Assembly: GCA_033725935.1 (NCBI GenBank)
Contig: MU867065.1
Location: 868,001 to 932,000, forward strand
DNA: 64,000 bases
Direction of reading: 5' to 3'
Source of the DNA: Cladorrhinum sp. PSN259
Taxonomy: Eukaryota; Ascomycota; Sordariomycetes; Sordariales; Podosporaceae
Part shown: one piece after another, positions 45,292-56,448 of the stretch
Position numbering within the stretch: position 1 is the stretch's first letter
How the letters are laid out: the number at the start of each line of letters is the position of its first letter
The notes under the pieces: model-generated
Seen by the model: only the letters and a program-made list of their open reading frames with translations
Told to the model about the DNA's origin: nothing
The model's database searches: none
Program-made: the position numbers and the translations under genes

Positions 45292-46466
45292 TGATTAATG
45301 TGTGTTAGTTACAGATCCGTAGTTTTGATAAGAATAAATGCAAACTTGGGTTTTGACCCAACAAACTCCCCGCCGCTGTGGGGTGTCGGTGACTGCAGAA
45401 GGGTGTCCATGTCTGCAAAATTCCAGCAGCCCCAAGGAAAATTGAATTATTGATAGCCCTGCAGTCTCTCGTTCCGGCTCTCCAGCTGGGCAAAGGGCAG
45501 AGCGCAAGGCATTTTTATTGGAGCTATCAGCGCCTCAAAAATTGAATATTTTGACCAATAGGAATCTGTATCCACTGGAACGTTTAGTTTTTGGAGGAAT
45601 GAAAAATGCTGTGTGTGACATATCCATCACCTTCCTATCCAATCAGCGACCTCGAGCGAGTTTAGAAAGGGAAAGTGGGCCGGAGCTTGCTCAACGACAT
45701 GGCAACGACATGCTCATAATAAATTGAGGCATCAGAAAGAGTCACCCAGATGAGTAAATCTTAAACAGCCATTTGTTTTGATATCATAGCAAAATTTTCA
45801 ACTATAGTTCACCGTTTCTAGTTTTTAAATTCTATACCTTCTTCATGGTGGCCCTCGATTAGTCGCATGCCTGTGGCTTCATCGCTAGGTTGGCTCTCTT
45901 TCGAGCAACCAACCGGGATCTTTCGACCAAATCTTCACGATCTTTGTGGTCCAAAAGATGTGAATATAAAGTGTGTTTATAGTTAATCTGTTCATTCAAT
46001 TATGTAAGCTCAAACAGAAACTATCATGAGAATGGGTGTACAAGGAGGAAGTGATATTTCCCGTCATGGGTTTTGATCACATATTCACCACCCGGCATAT
46101 ATAAATTTAATACAGGATAATAGAAAGTAGATGGCAGGAGACAACGCGCGAAAGTGGACCTTGGAGTCCTATTGTTCATCTTCTCAACGGGCATCAATGT
46201 TAGCATTGAATGGCGATCCTTCCTCGTCAGTCAATGGGCTGACCCGCTCTTTCCTCGACGACCAGCATTTGCTGCTGCAGCATTTCTCCGCTATTTTCTG
46301 CAATTGGTGGTCGACCTCTCTTGATCTGTTGCGATTTGGTTTTCCACTGTCCCTAGGCAGTCTATACAATTTCCCGCCCTTCGACTTCAGAAGCGACATT
46401 TCGGATAGGTCATGTCTACTTTCAACTCGCATCTCAAGGCGACTTATCGCTGACACTTCCGATACG
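45292..46466. other. Intergenic region
   Basis: AT-rich. Includes a TATA-like CATATATAAA near 46097. A frame open from 46131 could add 112 residues to the next gene's N-terminus, but it has no conserved features. Confidence 0.4.
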
Positions 46467-47201
46467 ATGCCGACACAGAAACGCGATAATGAGAGCCATC
46501 CTCACCATGAAGGCGGTCAAGTCTTCAAAATTGCCGCACTGCCCGCGGAAATTCGAGCCCACATTCTCCAACTGGTTTTGACGGCGAAAAAGGCGCTCAC
46601 TCCCACCATCCCCGCTCGGGTGCGTACCCTTGTGCCCTGGCAGGTCCCCACCAGGCGTATCAATCCCCTGCATCGCGGCGTCGTTCAAGGACTCGCTCTA
46701 TCAAACAAGGCCTTGTCGAATGAGGCTATGCATACATTATATACCAACAACAACTTCAAGCTTTCAGTGTCAGTTCCCACTGACCGTGGTTTTCTCAATC
46801 AAATCGGACGCCTCAATAGCAGCTGCATTCGTACACTCACCATTCTGTGCGATACAAATCCAACTTCGGTCAAGGTCAACCTTGTCGCCATGCAGAACAC
46901 GATCACGAAGCGATACCGAGCCCTAGTACATGTTCATTATCACTTTTACCCACCCATCAGCGCCTCAGCAGGGATCAATCTCCTCACCTGTCCCGAGATT
47001 CGTGGGTCGTGGCGCAAACTGAAGGCCTTCAAGACCATCACCGTCTATGTAATGCCCGACAATAACCAGAACCACCTAGACTCGACAGGGTACATGAAGT
47101 TACAGGAGCAGAGCGGGATTTATGTTATTGGAAAAATTTCCGATTTTATCCATGTCGGTCAGGGTTACATCTTTGAGCAGTGGTTTCCCAATTCAGCGTA
47201 G
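46467..47201 (+). CDS. 2EXR/F-box-like domain protein
   Basis: Single exon, 244 aa from Met 46467 (MPTQKRDNESHPHH). The N-terminal motif FKIAALPAEIRAHILQLVL matches the LPxEIR helix of fungal 2EXR and F-box-like proteins. LALSNKALSNEAMHTLYTNN and the downstream F-K-L strand are typical of the same group. The rest (ITKRYRALVHVHYHFYP, LKAFKTITVYVMP) fits the beta-alpha body. This class is expanded in sordariomycetes and mostly uncharacterised. Start uncertain: the frame continues upstream to 46131. Confidence 0.65.
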   Translation: MPTQKRDNESHPHHEGGQVFKIAALPAEIRAHILQLVLTAKKALTPTIPARVRTLVPWQVPTRRINPLHRGVVQGLALSNKALSNEAMHTLYTNNNFKLSVSVPTDRGFLNQIGRLNSSCIRTLTILCDTNPTSVKVNLVAMQNTITKRYRALVHVHYHFYPPISASAGINLLTCPEIRGSWRKLKAFKTITVYVMPDNNQNHLDSTGYMKLQEQSGIYVIGKISDFIHVGQGYIFEQWFPNSA

Positions 47202-47668
47202 CCGGTCACTGGAACAGGGGGTTGGAGGCATCATTGACAGGTGTCTAGTGTATAGCTTGTATCATAATTGTATATTCCGGGGACTCCTATTTCGTAAATC
47301 TAGGTTGTCTACGACAACAATCCGAATGCGGCCACCAAGTCCAATTATTTGCTGTCCAGACAAAATCAACAAGGGACGAAAAGAGAGGATATGGGATAAT
47401 CTCAAATCTTCACCTATGACGATCTGAAAATACTGTTTTGTAAATCATGACGCAGAGTTCGATATGTGAGTGTTGATTCATCTTTACTTGGTTACTCTCT
47501 GCCGTGCGTCAAATGTGAATCAAAGTCAAACAACCAGTTCACAATTATGAATAGAATGAATGCCACTGCAATTTATTACGATCCATCCCAACACACAATG
47601 TCTAACATCTGCAAGCTACGCTTCTCCCTTTACTGTTACACATCCATTCAGCCTTTTGCCTCGGGCCC
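47202..47668. other. Convergent intergenic region
   Basis: AT-rich 3' sequence. Short open frames only. Confidence 0.5.
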
Positions 47669-48854
47669 TCACTTCCTCTCGTAGATTGGCGGATTACCAG
47701 GCAGCGCATCCAACCCTGGATTCACATCACGTCAGCTTCATTTTTCCTCAAAGAATTTGTGCAAAAATTGGAAGAGAAAAACACTTACATCCATTAACAT
47801 CCTCGCCAACCCTCGAAGGAACACTGCACCTCCCCGCCTCCTCGACCGACTGGCTCTTCAGCGCGTTGCACAAGGCGCCGAAGCAGGACCCGTCCATGGC
47901 CCGCTGCAGAGAGTCGCCCTTCCACCCAAAGACGTAGTCCCCGTGCTGCCCGTAGCCGGTGGTATCGCCCGTGCTGAGCACAAACGGCTGGGACCCATCC
48001 TCGGGCCAGTCGTTTGGATCATTAAACGCCGTCGTGTCCCAAACAATCTCGAGCATCAGCTGCGGGATCCTGACGGGGTGGCTCTCGGGACACTGCCCGC
48101 CCGTGCCAAGGGCGGTAAAAGTGTGCGGGCCCGTGATCGGGTACGCGACGTGGGACTTGTGGTCGGGGCTGTCCAGGTTCTTGCCGTCCCAGCAGGTCGG
48201 ATAGAGCACGTTGCTCCTGATGCCGCCGGGGCACGCCTTGGGCGGCAACCCCTCGAAATCCAGGTCCGGGTCCGCGCAGGGCGCCATCACGTCGCCCTCA
48301 AAGTTGGGGCCGGTGTAGCACCTGAAGCAGGTCTGGTTCTTTCGCCCCTCGCCGATCTGTTCTCGCTGGTTCGCGTCGCCCGTCAGCATGCGAAAGCCGG
48401 GGCGGAAGGCGGTCACGTCCCCCGGTTTCTCGCTGACGTAGTAGACCACGAACCCCGCCTTGGAGGCTTCCGTGAAGTTGTCGTTGAAGAGGCCGTCAAA
48501 GCCGTGGACGGGGATCTGGGGCACGCGCTTGTAGCTCCCGTTGCGGGCGTGGAAGTAGAGGTTGGCGGTCCAGTAGTTGGAGAAGTCTTCGCTGAAGGAG
48601 CAGGTGGTGCAGGACGCCAGCGTGGAGATGTCGGTGTCGTGCGGCATGGTGGTGTTGAAGGCGTCGCCGCCGGCGATTTGGTGCACATGAGGAGAGGGAA
48701 GGAGGCCCGGGTTGACGAGGGGGTCGATGCGGTCGATGACGAGCTGGTGGCAGCCGAAACGGAGCATGGTTGACTGGCCGAGGGGGTTACCCCCTGCTTG
48801 GGGAGCGGCGGCCGCACCCTGAAGAAGGGGGAGTAGGAATGGAAGGAGCAGCAT
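47669..48854 (-). CDS. Secreted DUF1996 protein
   Basis: Exons 48854-47789 and 47715-47669 give 370 aa. Start ATG 48854 begins a signal peptide (MLLLPFLLPLLQGAAAAPQA). The DUF1996 pattern is clear: MLRFGCHQLVIDRIDPLVNP, LLPSPHVHQIAGGDAFNTTM, YWTANLYFHARNGSY, VMAPCADPDLD, CPGGIRSNVLYPTCWDGKNL, DHKSHVAYP and GDYVFGWKGDSLQRAMD. The short second exon (T/GG TTG GAT) restores the usual C-terminus WLDALPGN. The family is secreted and widespread in fungi, with no established activity. Strongly GC-biased third positions create a long antisense open frame, which is a shadow. Confidence 0.9.
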
Positions 48855-49394
48855 TGTAGTGGTGTGAGTCGGCCCTGTCTTTTGGTGAGTCGTATGGGTG
48901 AGGTCACTTTCCTCTTTGTTCACTGGCAACGAGAAAATCGGGAATGGTTCATGAAGGAGATGTCAAGACTGATATACGCGTGGTAGAGTCGCATCATTAA
49001 TCTAAAGCCACATGGCTCAACGATATCACTCTTAGATGATCTGCAGGTCGTCAATATGGGAGGATATTGATCCATTTTGCCGTATATCTCCCGGAGGAAT
49101 ACCACTGGCCGGGACGAGGTCTGCAGCAAGCTGAGTAAGAGGCTGGGTGCAAACACGTGGGATTTCAATCTGGGTCCCCGAGAATACGGGTTAATCGGTA
49201 GGTTCTGGAAGCCGGGTATGTTTTTCCCAGAAATTAAAAATCCATCTTGGCCCCTAACAGTACCCGGTTTGGCGAAGAACTGAAATTGCCACAGCCAGTT
49301 GAGGTTCTTGGCTGCTACCTTATGGATCTTGTTGTAATGCATTTAATTGCCTCAATATTTCGATGCTTGCTATAGAAACAAGTCCAATCTCCTA
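48855..49394. other. Intergenic region
   Basis: Promoter of the DUF1996 gene and 3' end of the GMC gene. The local open frames look random. Confidence 0.5.
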
Positions 49395-51468
49395 CTATGC
49401 AGCCATTTTTCCCTTGATCAGATCCGCTGCCTGTGGAGAAATTGCGTTAACTGACCCAATCCTTTTAGACAAACGGTTGAAGATGAACGGCGAGGTAATT
49501 ACCTTTTCAGCAATGGCGTAAACACTCATACTAGTAGTAGCACCAACAATCGTCGGCATGATGCTTGCATCGACCACCCTCAGCCCTTTGACACCATAGA
49601 CTCGGAGCTCCTCGTCCACAACCCCGCCCCACTCTCGCGGCATCTTGGCTGCTGTCCCTATGGGGTGGTAGACCGTCGGGACGATTTGCTCTTTCAACCA
49701 GGCCGTCAGATCCGTGACGTTTGGGCCTGGAATAATCTCTGTTGCGTTGACGGTCGCCATTAGTTCTCTTAGAAAGAGCAGGCTTTCCAAGGAGAGTCTC
49801 AAATCTAGAGGGTTGGAGGCGGCCCGGTAGTTTACTATTGGCTCAGCTTCTGGCTGGGCAGGATCAATGAGGACGGTTCCGCGAGAGAGGGGGTGAATAT
49901 TGACAGGTTGCCAGGCGAGAATCGAAGAGTCATTGCCACTGAGCGCAGTGGTGACAGCTATCCGCAGAAACGAAAGTCCGAGAGAGCGCATCTCCCGAGC
50001 GTAGAGTCGCTTCTGTTGCTTGTATCCAGCAATGACTGATGGATGGCTATTTTTCGGGAGATATTTATCGGGGGGTTGCGACTCGAAAGATGATGCGACC
50101 GAGGCAAATCGCGAAGGTGACACTATCGGAAGACCGACGGCTACTCCCAGAGTAGTCACGCCCAAGTTGTCGGGGACAATTGCATTGGTTGCCTCGACGA
50201 GCGAGGGCGGGACCGAGAAAGGGCTGTTCACTTGTTTTTGTCAGTGCATTAATACCTACATAGTCAGAGAGAAGAGCCAGTTCACATACGACGAAAGGTA
50301 ACAACAGGAACAAACGTGTGATCTTGAAAGTTGGACCCAACGCCAGGCAGATCCTCTACCACCGGAATCTTGGCACGACGAAGGAGCTCTGCTGGCCCGA
50401 TCCCACTGAGCTGGAGGATCTGCGGGGTGTGAATGGTTCCTGCCGCCAGAATCACCTCCTTCTTGGCCTTGATGAAGGAAGAAGACTTGCTTTGACCATC
50501 ACGTGGAGTAATCTGAACCCCGACAGCCCTGTTGCCATCGAAGACGATCTTGTTCACACGGGTGGCAGTAAGGAGCTCGTAGTTTTTCCGGTTCAGTCCA
50601 TCCCAGTGTCCAGTCCGGGAATACGACCGTCCTCCTGTCCGAGGATCTGTCGATGTCATGGCGTACATCATGCCTATCTGGCCAGCACCTCCATCTGGAG
50701 GTAGGTTCATACCGGGGACCTGCTTGATAGCTTGATACATCGGGACTACATGTGGCTGTGTCAGTAGATGTCTTGACAAAAGAGAGGGGTACCTACAAAC
50801 AGTAGGTTTGAGAGTGTTTCCATAGGTGGCAAAGATGCTGTGATTGTTGCTGGTGTTCCGACCCCAATACTGAGTATCGTAGGTCAGGTTAAAGGCCGCG
50901 GGAATTTCTGGTTTTGGAGGGGTGAGCTGGATACCCTTCTTGAAGTATCCAAGCAGGTTATCCCAGTTCCAAGTAGTGCTCTTGACCCCTCCTAACTCGC
51001 CCCAGATGTTGTAGTCGGCGGCTGAACCACGCTGAAAGATTCTGCCATTGACGGCAGAGCTGCCGCCGACGATGCAGCCAATGTCGACGGAGAAATTCCT
51101 GTTGTTGAGATCTGTATTCGGTGCAGAAGTGATGTTGTATGTCGTCTGGCCTTGTACATAGCCCTCGGGCACTGGGTTCTTGTCAGCTCTGGCGGAACAC
51201 TTATTGTCTGTAAGCACTTACGTAGATACCCATACTCGACGACAAGAACAGTGACTAGCCAACATTAGTGAGTAGCCGGTTATCAGGGGGGGAGCAAACC
51301 AGTACATTCACCGCTCTCGCTGAGCCTGTCTCCAAGAGTCAGACCAGCAGTTCCGCCACCCACAATTACATAGTCATAGGTATTGCGGGAGCTGGCGGAT
51401 GGGAGTGCCTGTGCCCCTATCAGAAGAGAAGCACATGCTAAAGTCAGCACACTGGCACGACGATACAT
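49395..51468 (-). CDS. Secreted GMC-family FAD oxidoreductase
   Basis: Glucose-methanol-choline/aryl-alcohol-oxidase-like flavoenzyme. Proposed exons 51468-51312, 51254-51230, 51188-50801, 50755-50290 and 50230-49395 give 623 aa. Signal peptide (MYRRASVLTLACASLLIGAQ), FAD fingerprint YDYVIVGGGTAG (31-42), GSSAVNGRIFQRGSAADYN, and the second GMC signature AAGTIHTPQILQLSGIG. The C-terminal active site has His in YHPIGTAAKMPREW, but the second position reads IVGATTSMSVYAIAEK, so the usual His/Asn appears to be Thr. Exon 2 is a 25-nt microexon. Its downstream junction is uncertain: GTATCT donor with GCCAG acceptor (used here, 41-nt intron) or GTAAGT at 51221 with the acceptor at 51172. The 45-nt intron at 50756-50800 is stop-free and in frame. 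Confidence 0.8.
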
Positions 51469-52649
51469 TTTGTTGCTTCTCGAGTCTCTGAGGATGTAGT
51501 TAGGATAGAGGCTTGACATACAGAGCTGTGACCCAACAAGGCGCCCCCTCTTATAAAAACCTCTTTGGCACCAGCTTTCTATGGCTCCATCCAAATTCAG
51601 GTCGGTCGTTCCATCATTGTGCCGAGTCTTCGGACTTGAATCCATTAGTTTGTGGGCTCGGACTTGTGTAAGCCAACGCTATCCCTTTCCAGGTTATACA
51701 CGGCTTGTAGTTGCGTTACACAAACCGACTGAAGTATGCGCTCCACAGAAAAAGGTAGACTATTTCTCATATTTGGGCGCCAGTGGCTTGGTGGCGAAGA
51801 TGATGATTCGATACATGTAGTGTCATGAAAACACGGCAGTTCGAGTTGTTGTTCTGCAAGGGAATTTGTCAAGCTGAGTGTTACGTCGCATCATGATGCA
51901 TCTTGAAGTTCCAGTCGCTAAAAGCTTACTCGCATTTTTTTATTTTTTTTTACGAAAAACCAACTTCGGTCCCCACTCAATTCTGGTCTCAAAGAAAATG
52001 AAGAATTCCAAACTTGTTTCTCGAATCCGACCTCTGGCAGTGGAGTGGATGGTGGGTAAGTCTTTCCAGAGCAATATGGAAGGTACGAACAACGGAATCC
52101 CTGTTTGCATCATTCAAACCCAGAGTCTTGCTAACATTTTGTTTTTCGCCCAATGAAAAGAGCGACTTGAGTTTGGGACGCTTCAATTAACCTTCCAGTG
52201 TCGATGTCTGCCTTGATTCGTACACCTCACTTTCCGACCCGACCTGTCACTCGCACACAATCACTCGGACCCTTCAAATTATTCACAATCTTCATCAAAA
52301 ATTATCAGAACGTTGCAACCGACTGCAGAAGAATGAGCGGGGTCCAGAGGGTCATGAACCTGTTACGGCGTACTTTAGCCGACATGAACCTTGTCTCCCT
52401 CGTCTGTCCATTTACTGGCGGAAATCCGTCCCTCCCGGCAGGCAAATGAGTTTCGAAGGCTGCGGGTAACTTATTTACTATGCTGGCAATTACGTGTTCC
52501 CGTATTGCACTCTAGGATGTAAGCGTCGGATGGGACATACGGCAAGCAGAGGTCCCCAAGTTAGTTTGGTCACATCTTTCAAGATGGGTACTTAACCATC
52601 GTGTCCTGTTCATGCTGAGTTGCGTCGTGGAAAATCAGGTGCACTCACA
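51469..52649. other. Divergent intergenic region
   Basis: Between the GMC and tyrosinase genes, with a TATA-like site for the GMC gene at 51551-51559. No coding signal in the remaining short open frames. Confidence 0.5.
51551..51559 (-). promoter_or_regulatory. TATA-box-like site of the GMC oxidoreductase gene
   Basis: Reads TTTTTATAA on the minus strand about 83 bases upstream of the GMC start codon, a plausible core promoter spacing. Sequence-only inference. Confidence 0.4.
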
Positions 52650-53823
52650 ATGTTGGCACAGCTATTTATCACGGGATCCCTTCTGGGATGCGCCTTCGCA
52701 GCTCCCGCAGCAAGCGACCCGGCCAAGCGGTCAACATGCACCAAACCTCTACAGAGAAAGGCATGGCACACTTTGACAAGCGATGAGAAAACCTCGTATC
52801 TCAACGCCGAGCTTTGCCTCATGAGCACCCCTGGCACGCTGGGCCTTCGTGGCGGCAGGACCAAGTACGACGAATTTCAATCGGTGCACGTCTATCAAGC
52901 TGGCATCGCCCACTTCGTCGGTCAATTCCTCCCGTTTCACCGGCTCTACGTCCACGCCCACGAGCACGCCCTCCGCACCCACTGCAACTACACCGGCGCC
53001 CAGCCCTACTGGGACGAGACAGTCGATGCCGGTGCTTTCTCTACATCGCAAACCCTCAAGGACTTTGGTGGCGATGGCTCTGGCGACAATGAGTGCATCT
53101 CTTCTGCGTCCATCTTTGGCACCTACCTGAACCCCATCGGCCCGGGATACCGTCTGCGGGACCATTGTATCCAGCGAAAGGTCTCCAACTTTGCCAGCAC
53201 TGCGGCCGCCAAGGATACTGTGGACGGATGCCTAGCAAAGAAGACGTATTTGGACTTGTGGAACTGCGTCGAATCGGGGCCGCATGGAGCGGGCCATGGC
53301 GGCGTGGGCTCGGGAATGACCAATCCTGTCTCTTCCCCGGGTGATCCCATCTTCTACTTGCATCATACATGGCTGGATAAATTGTGGGCTGTGTGGCAGT
53401 CGCAGGATAAGGAGGTGAGGGTCAAAGAGATTGGCGGGAATAACACGCCAGGGTTTGATTTCTCTTCGGGACCGCGTAATGGGGGCGGGTTCCCAGGAGG
53501 AGGGACTGGAGGAGGTCAGGTTCCTCCTGGCGGGGGTGATGATCCTGGAAGGTTTTTTGGGGGCCCTGGGTTTGGGACTCCGGCAGACCTTGTGAGGCCT
53601 GATGATGTCCCGTAAGTGGAATTCTTTTCTTCTTTTGTACTCTGTCGTACGGTGTCTGGATTGCAACTGACCTTGGGATAACAGAGAGCCGCTGGTGGTT
53701 GGGGACAATGGCAACACCACGACACTGAATCAAGTCCTGCAGATGTACGGCATTGTTCCGAACCAGACGATTGCAGAGGTGATGGATATTGTGGGTGGCG
53801 TTTTGTGCTATGAATACCTGTAG
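52650..53823 (+). CDS. Secreted tyrosinase (type 3 copper enzyme)
   Basis: Exons 52650-53611 and 53685-53823 give 366 aa. Start ATG 52650 begins a signal peptide (MLAQLFITGSLLGCAFAAPA). The CuA site shows HVYQAGIAH, then FLPFHR (His about 96) and HEHALR (about 103). The CuB site shows GPHGAGHGGVG (about 211) and DPIFYLHHTWLDKLW (about 234-240). All six copper histidines have candidates. After the core lies a Gly/Pro-rich linker (NGGGFPGGGTGGGQ) and a short C-terminal domain ending in VGGVLCYEYL, partly from exon 2. Likely oxidises phenols outside the cell, for example in pigment or detoxification chemistry. Confidence 0.9.
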
Positions 53824-54213
53824 GACTGAATTGGAAGAAGTCTTATTCCGAGCCTTGGGTCGGACCTGTTGCGCGCATTTATTTCGAGGTGATCAATTCT
53901 TGATCACCGACCGACTACTGCGATTTGACACGGACATTTTTGAGAGCCTGTCTTTTTCTTTTTTTCCCTTTAATGACAACATTGAATATGACTTGGATAT
54001 TGAGTAAAACGATTATGGTAAACAGTGGGTGCGTGACGGCATGTATCGCACAGTTCGGATGAAGAAATAAAAGAGGAAAAAAGGAAAAAAGAGGGAAAAA
54101 AGATAAACCAGTCACAGTGTACGTGGATAAAAGAGGTTGAACTGAACTGGGTACATATCCAGTCGACAGTACTTGTCTCAACCAGATTGAAGAACCCTTT
54201 CAACAACAAATCA
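53824..54213. other. Convergent 3' region
   Basis: Between the tyrosinase stop and the stop of the Thr-rich secreted gene. It contains A/G-rich GAAAAAAGG-type repeats at 54062-54105. Nothing else. Confidence 0.5.
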
Positions 54214-56448
54214 TTAAGCTCCGTACCATCCTCCACCCTTTGTGCATCTGGTCATGACGGGATAATCCGTCGAAGTGGTATACTGCGTCTGGCCGATCCA
54301 CACGATCGCGTAAGTGTAATAAGTCTTGTAGATGATTTCGTAGTCCGTTCTCGGGGGACCCTGCCAGAAGAGAGTGACGGTCGTTTCGGCGTCGCAGACC
54401 GTCTGGGCCGGCGGTGTGCTACAGAAATAAAGCTGTTGTTAGTTCCTATAATATGCATGCATGGATGATAGTGCGGTAAAGACATACAAAGTCGTAGTGG
54501 TGGTGTAAAACTCCAAATCGGTCGAGGTCTCTCCCTCCTCCAGCTCGACGACCGTCTGAGTGACGGTTACACTGTCGTAGACGGTGCTGGTGACGTCGAT
54601 TGCTTTTTCTAGGGCGAGTCGGGCTGGATTCAGTTCGTGTTAGTATGTAACGAACAAAAAAGAATGTATGTATAGAACCAAAGTTGTGACTTACCAACTG
54701 CGGTGATCGGCGTGGGGCCGGCTTCAACATCGAGAGCTGTAACTTCCTCGGGCACCTCACCTGGTCGGCGCGTCGTGCGGGGAGGCTGCGGATCACCACC
54801 CCGACGGGATGTTGGCTGTTGACCTCCTCCACCACCACCACCACTTTGTCTTGAAGTGGGCCGCCTTGAGGTCGGTTGGGGAGTTCCACCTCCACCGCCG
54901 CCTCTGGGAGTGGAGGTAGGAAGGCCGGTTCTCCCTGTACGAATTGTTGTTGTAAAGATTCCCCCCGGCGGAAGTTGGGTGGTAGCTCTGGTTGTGGGTT
55001 GCTGTCGTCGAGACGTTGTAGGCTGACGGACCGTGGACGACGAGCGTGGAGGATTGACCGTTGTCACTCGTCGCGTTGTTGTTCTCGGAGGATTGAGTGT
55101 CGTGACCCTGGTGCTTACCGTTGGCCTCGGGGGCTCAGCCGTAGTCCGCCGGGTCGTTGTTCTTGGAGGGTTGTTTGTGGTCCGTCGGGTCGTGGGTGTA
55201 GTAATGATGGGCCCTGGGGTTGTTGAACGCCTACTAGTAGTGACTGGCCGCGTAATGGTGGTGATAGCGGTTGGTATGCGCCTGGAAGTTGTGGTCGGGC
55301 GAGGAAGGGTGCTCGTCCGTGGACGGGTTGAGGTTGCAATGACCGTACCCCTGGTGGTGCTTGGCCTTCGTGTGGTAGATGAAACTCTCTCTGATGTCTT
55401 TGTTGGTTTTCGCGTTACCGTGGTAATTCGAGGCGGTGTGGGAGTGGGGATTCGGCTGGTGGTTCTACTCGACAGAGTGACAACTCTGGTTGTCACTGTT
55501 GGTCTCGTAGTCCTTGTTCGCACACGACTGGTAGTAGAAGGCCCCCTGGTCATTGTTCGAGTTGGTCTAACTGTCCGAGTAGGATGAGTTTGGTCTCTTG
55601 TAGGCGTTACCGGCCAGTGGCAATATGCTTGTTCAGTGACCGTTGTAGCATAGTATTGAGTAACTACACCAGCTGTCGACAACCGCCCTATCTCTGAAAC
55701 AATCTTGGTCGTCGGTCCAGGGATGTACTGGACCACAGTGTCTGTTTGAGAGTAGCAATCTCCCGTGATGGTCTGAGGGTCCTCATATTCCGTCTCGGTC
55801 TCTACAATCCAGCTTGTGACAGCTTCAAATTCGTCAGCCCCAGTTTGTACCAACAGATACATGTTCTTGAAAATGTCTTACTCTCTCCTGGGATAGTGCT
55901 TGTGACTCCCTCGGTGACTGTCGGAGTGATTGTGATAATAACAGTGTTGACATCATCACCCCCTATTGTCAAATTGAAATGTCTTTGGACGGTAAAGTCG
56001 TGTTCAGGCACGTCCAGAACAATTATCCACGTTCCGGATATCATCTCAGAGTAGGAAATAGGACTGCATCGAGAAGGTGTTAGCCCGGACCTTCCCTCAG
56101 GTAAAAGGCAGACGCTTGAGAGGTAGGTAAGTTGACTCACCAAGCAGATGACTGTTCCACGCCATCTTGCTGAGATTCAAGGGGACTGCATTCGTAGCCG
56201 ATGGCGTCAGGGGAAACAAGGATAGGTGTAATGGTTGACTCAAAACATCCCTCAAACACGGAAGTGAAAGCGAAGTCGTCATCAGAGTTTGCGTCTACCA
56301 AATAGGATCCTCCGTCAGTATAGTCGAGCCCAGAGCAGGTACACTGGTCTGCGTTGGTTTCGCCATTGTATCCGAGGTCATCGCTTTGCGGTTTTACGAC
56401 ACGAGCGAGGAGGGCCAATAAGGCCCAGACAGAACCAGAGAATCGCAT
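54214..56448 (-). CDS. Thr/Arg-rich secreted protein with repeat-rich central domain
   Basis: Exons 56448-56141, 56063-55882, 55822-54695, 54623-54488 and 54418-54214 give 652 aa. Signal peptide (MRFSGSVWALLALLARVVKP) and an N-terminal Cys-containing domain (QCTCSGLDYTDGG, GYECSPLES) to about residue 165. Then follows VTSWIVETETEYEDPQTITG and a central block of about 300 residues with recurring T-T-R-R/P-P-R-T-T units (for example NPPRTTTRRVTTVNPPRSS). Two Gly runs follow. The C-terminal domain (about 540-652) is Val/Thr-rich (VYDSVTVTQTVVELEEGE, YKTYYTYAIVWIG) and ends CTKGGGWYGA. Each join keeps phase. Probably heavily O-glycosylated cell-wall or extracellular protein. No family recognised. 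Confidence 0.75.

Noticed and set aside
47757..48773. 338-codon open frame antisense to the DUF1996 gene
   Set aside because: Shadow of a GC-rich coding exon; low-complexity composition and no family features.
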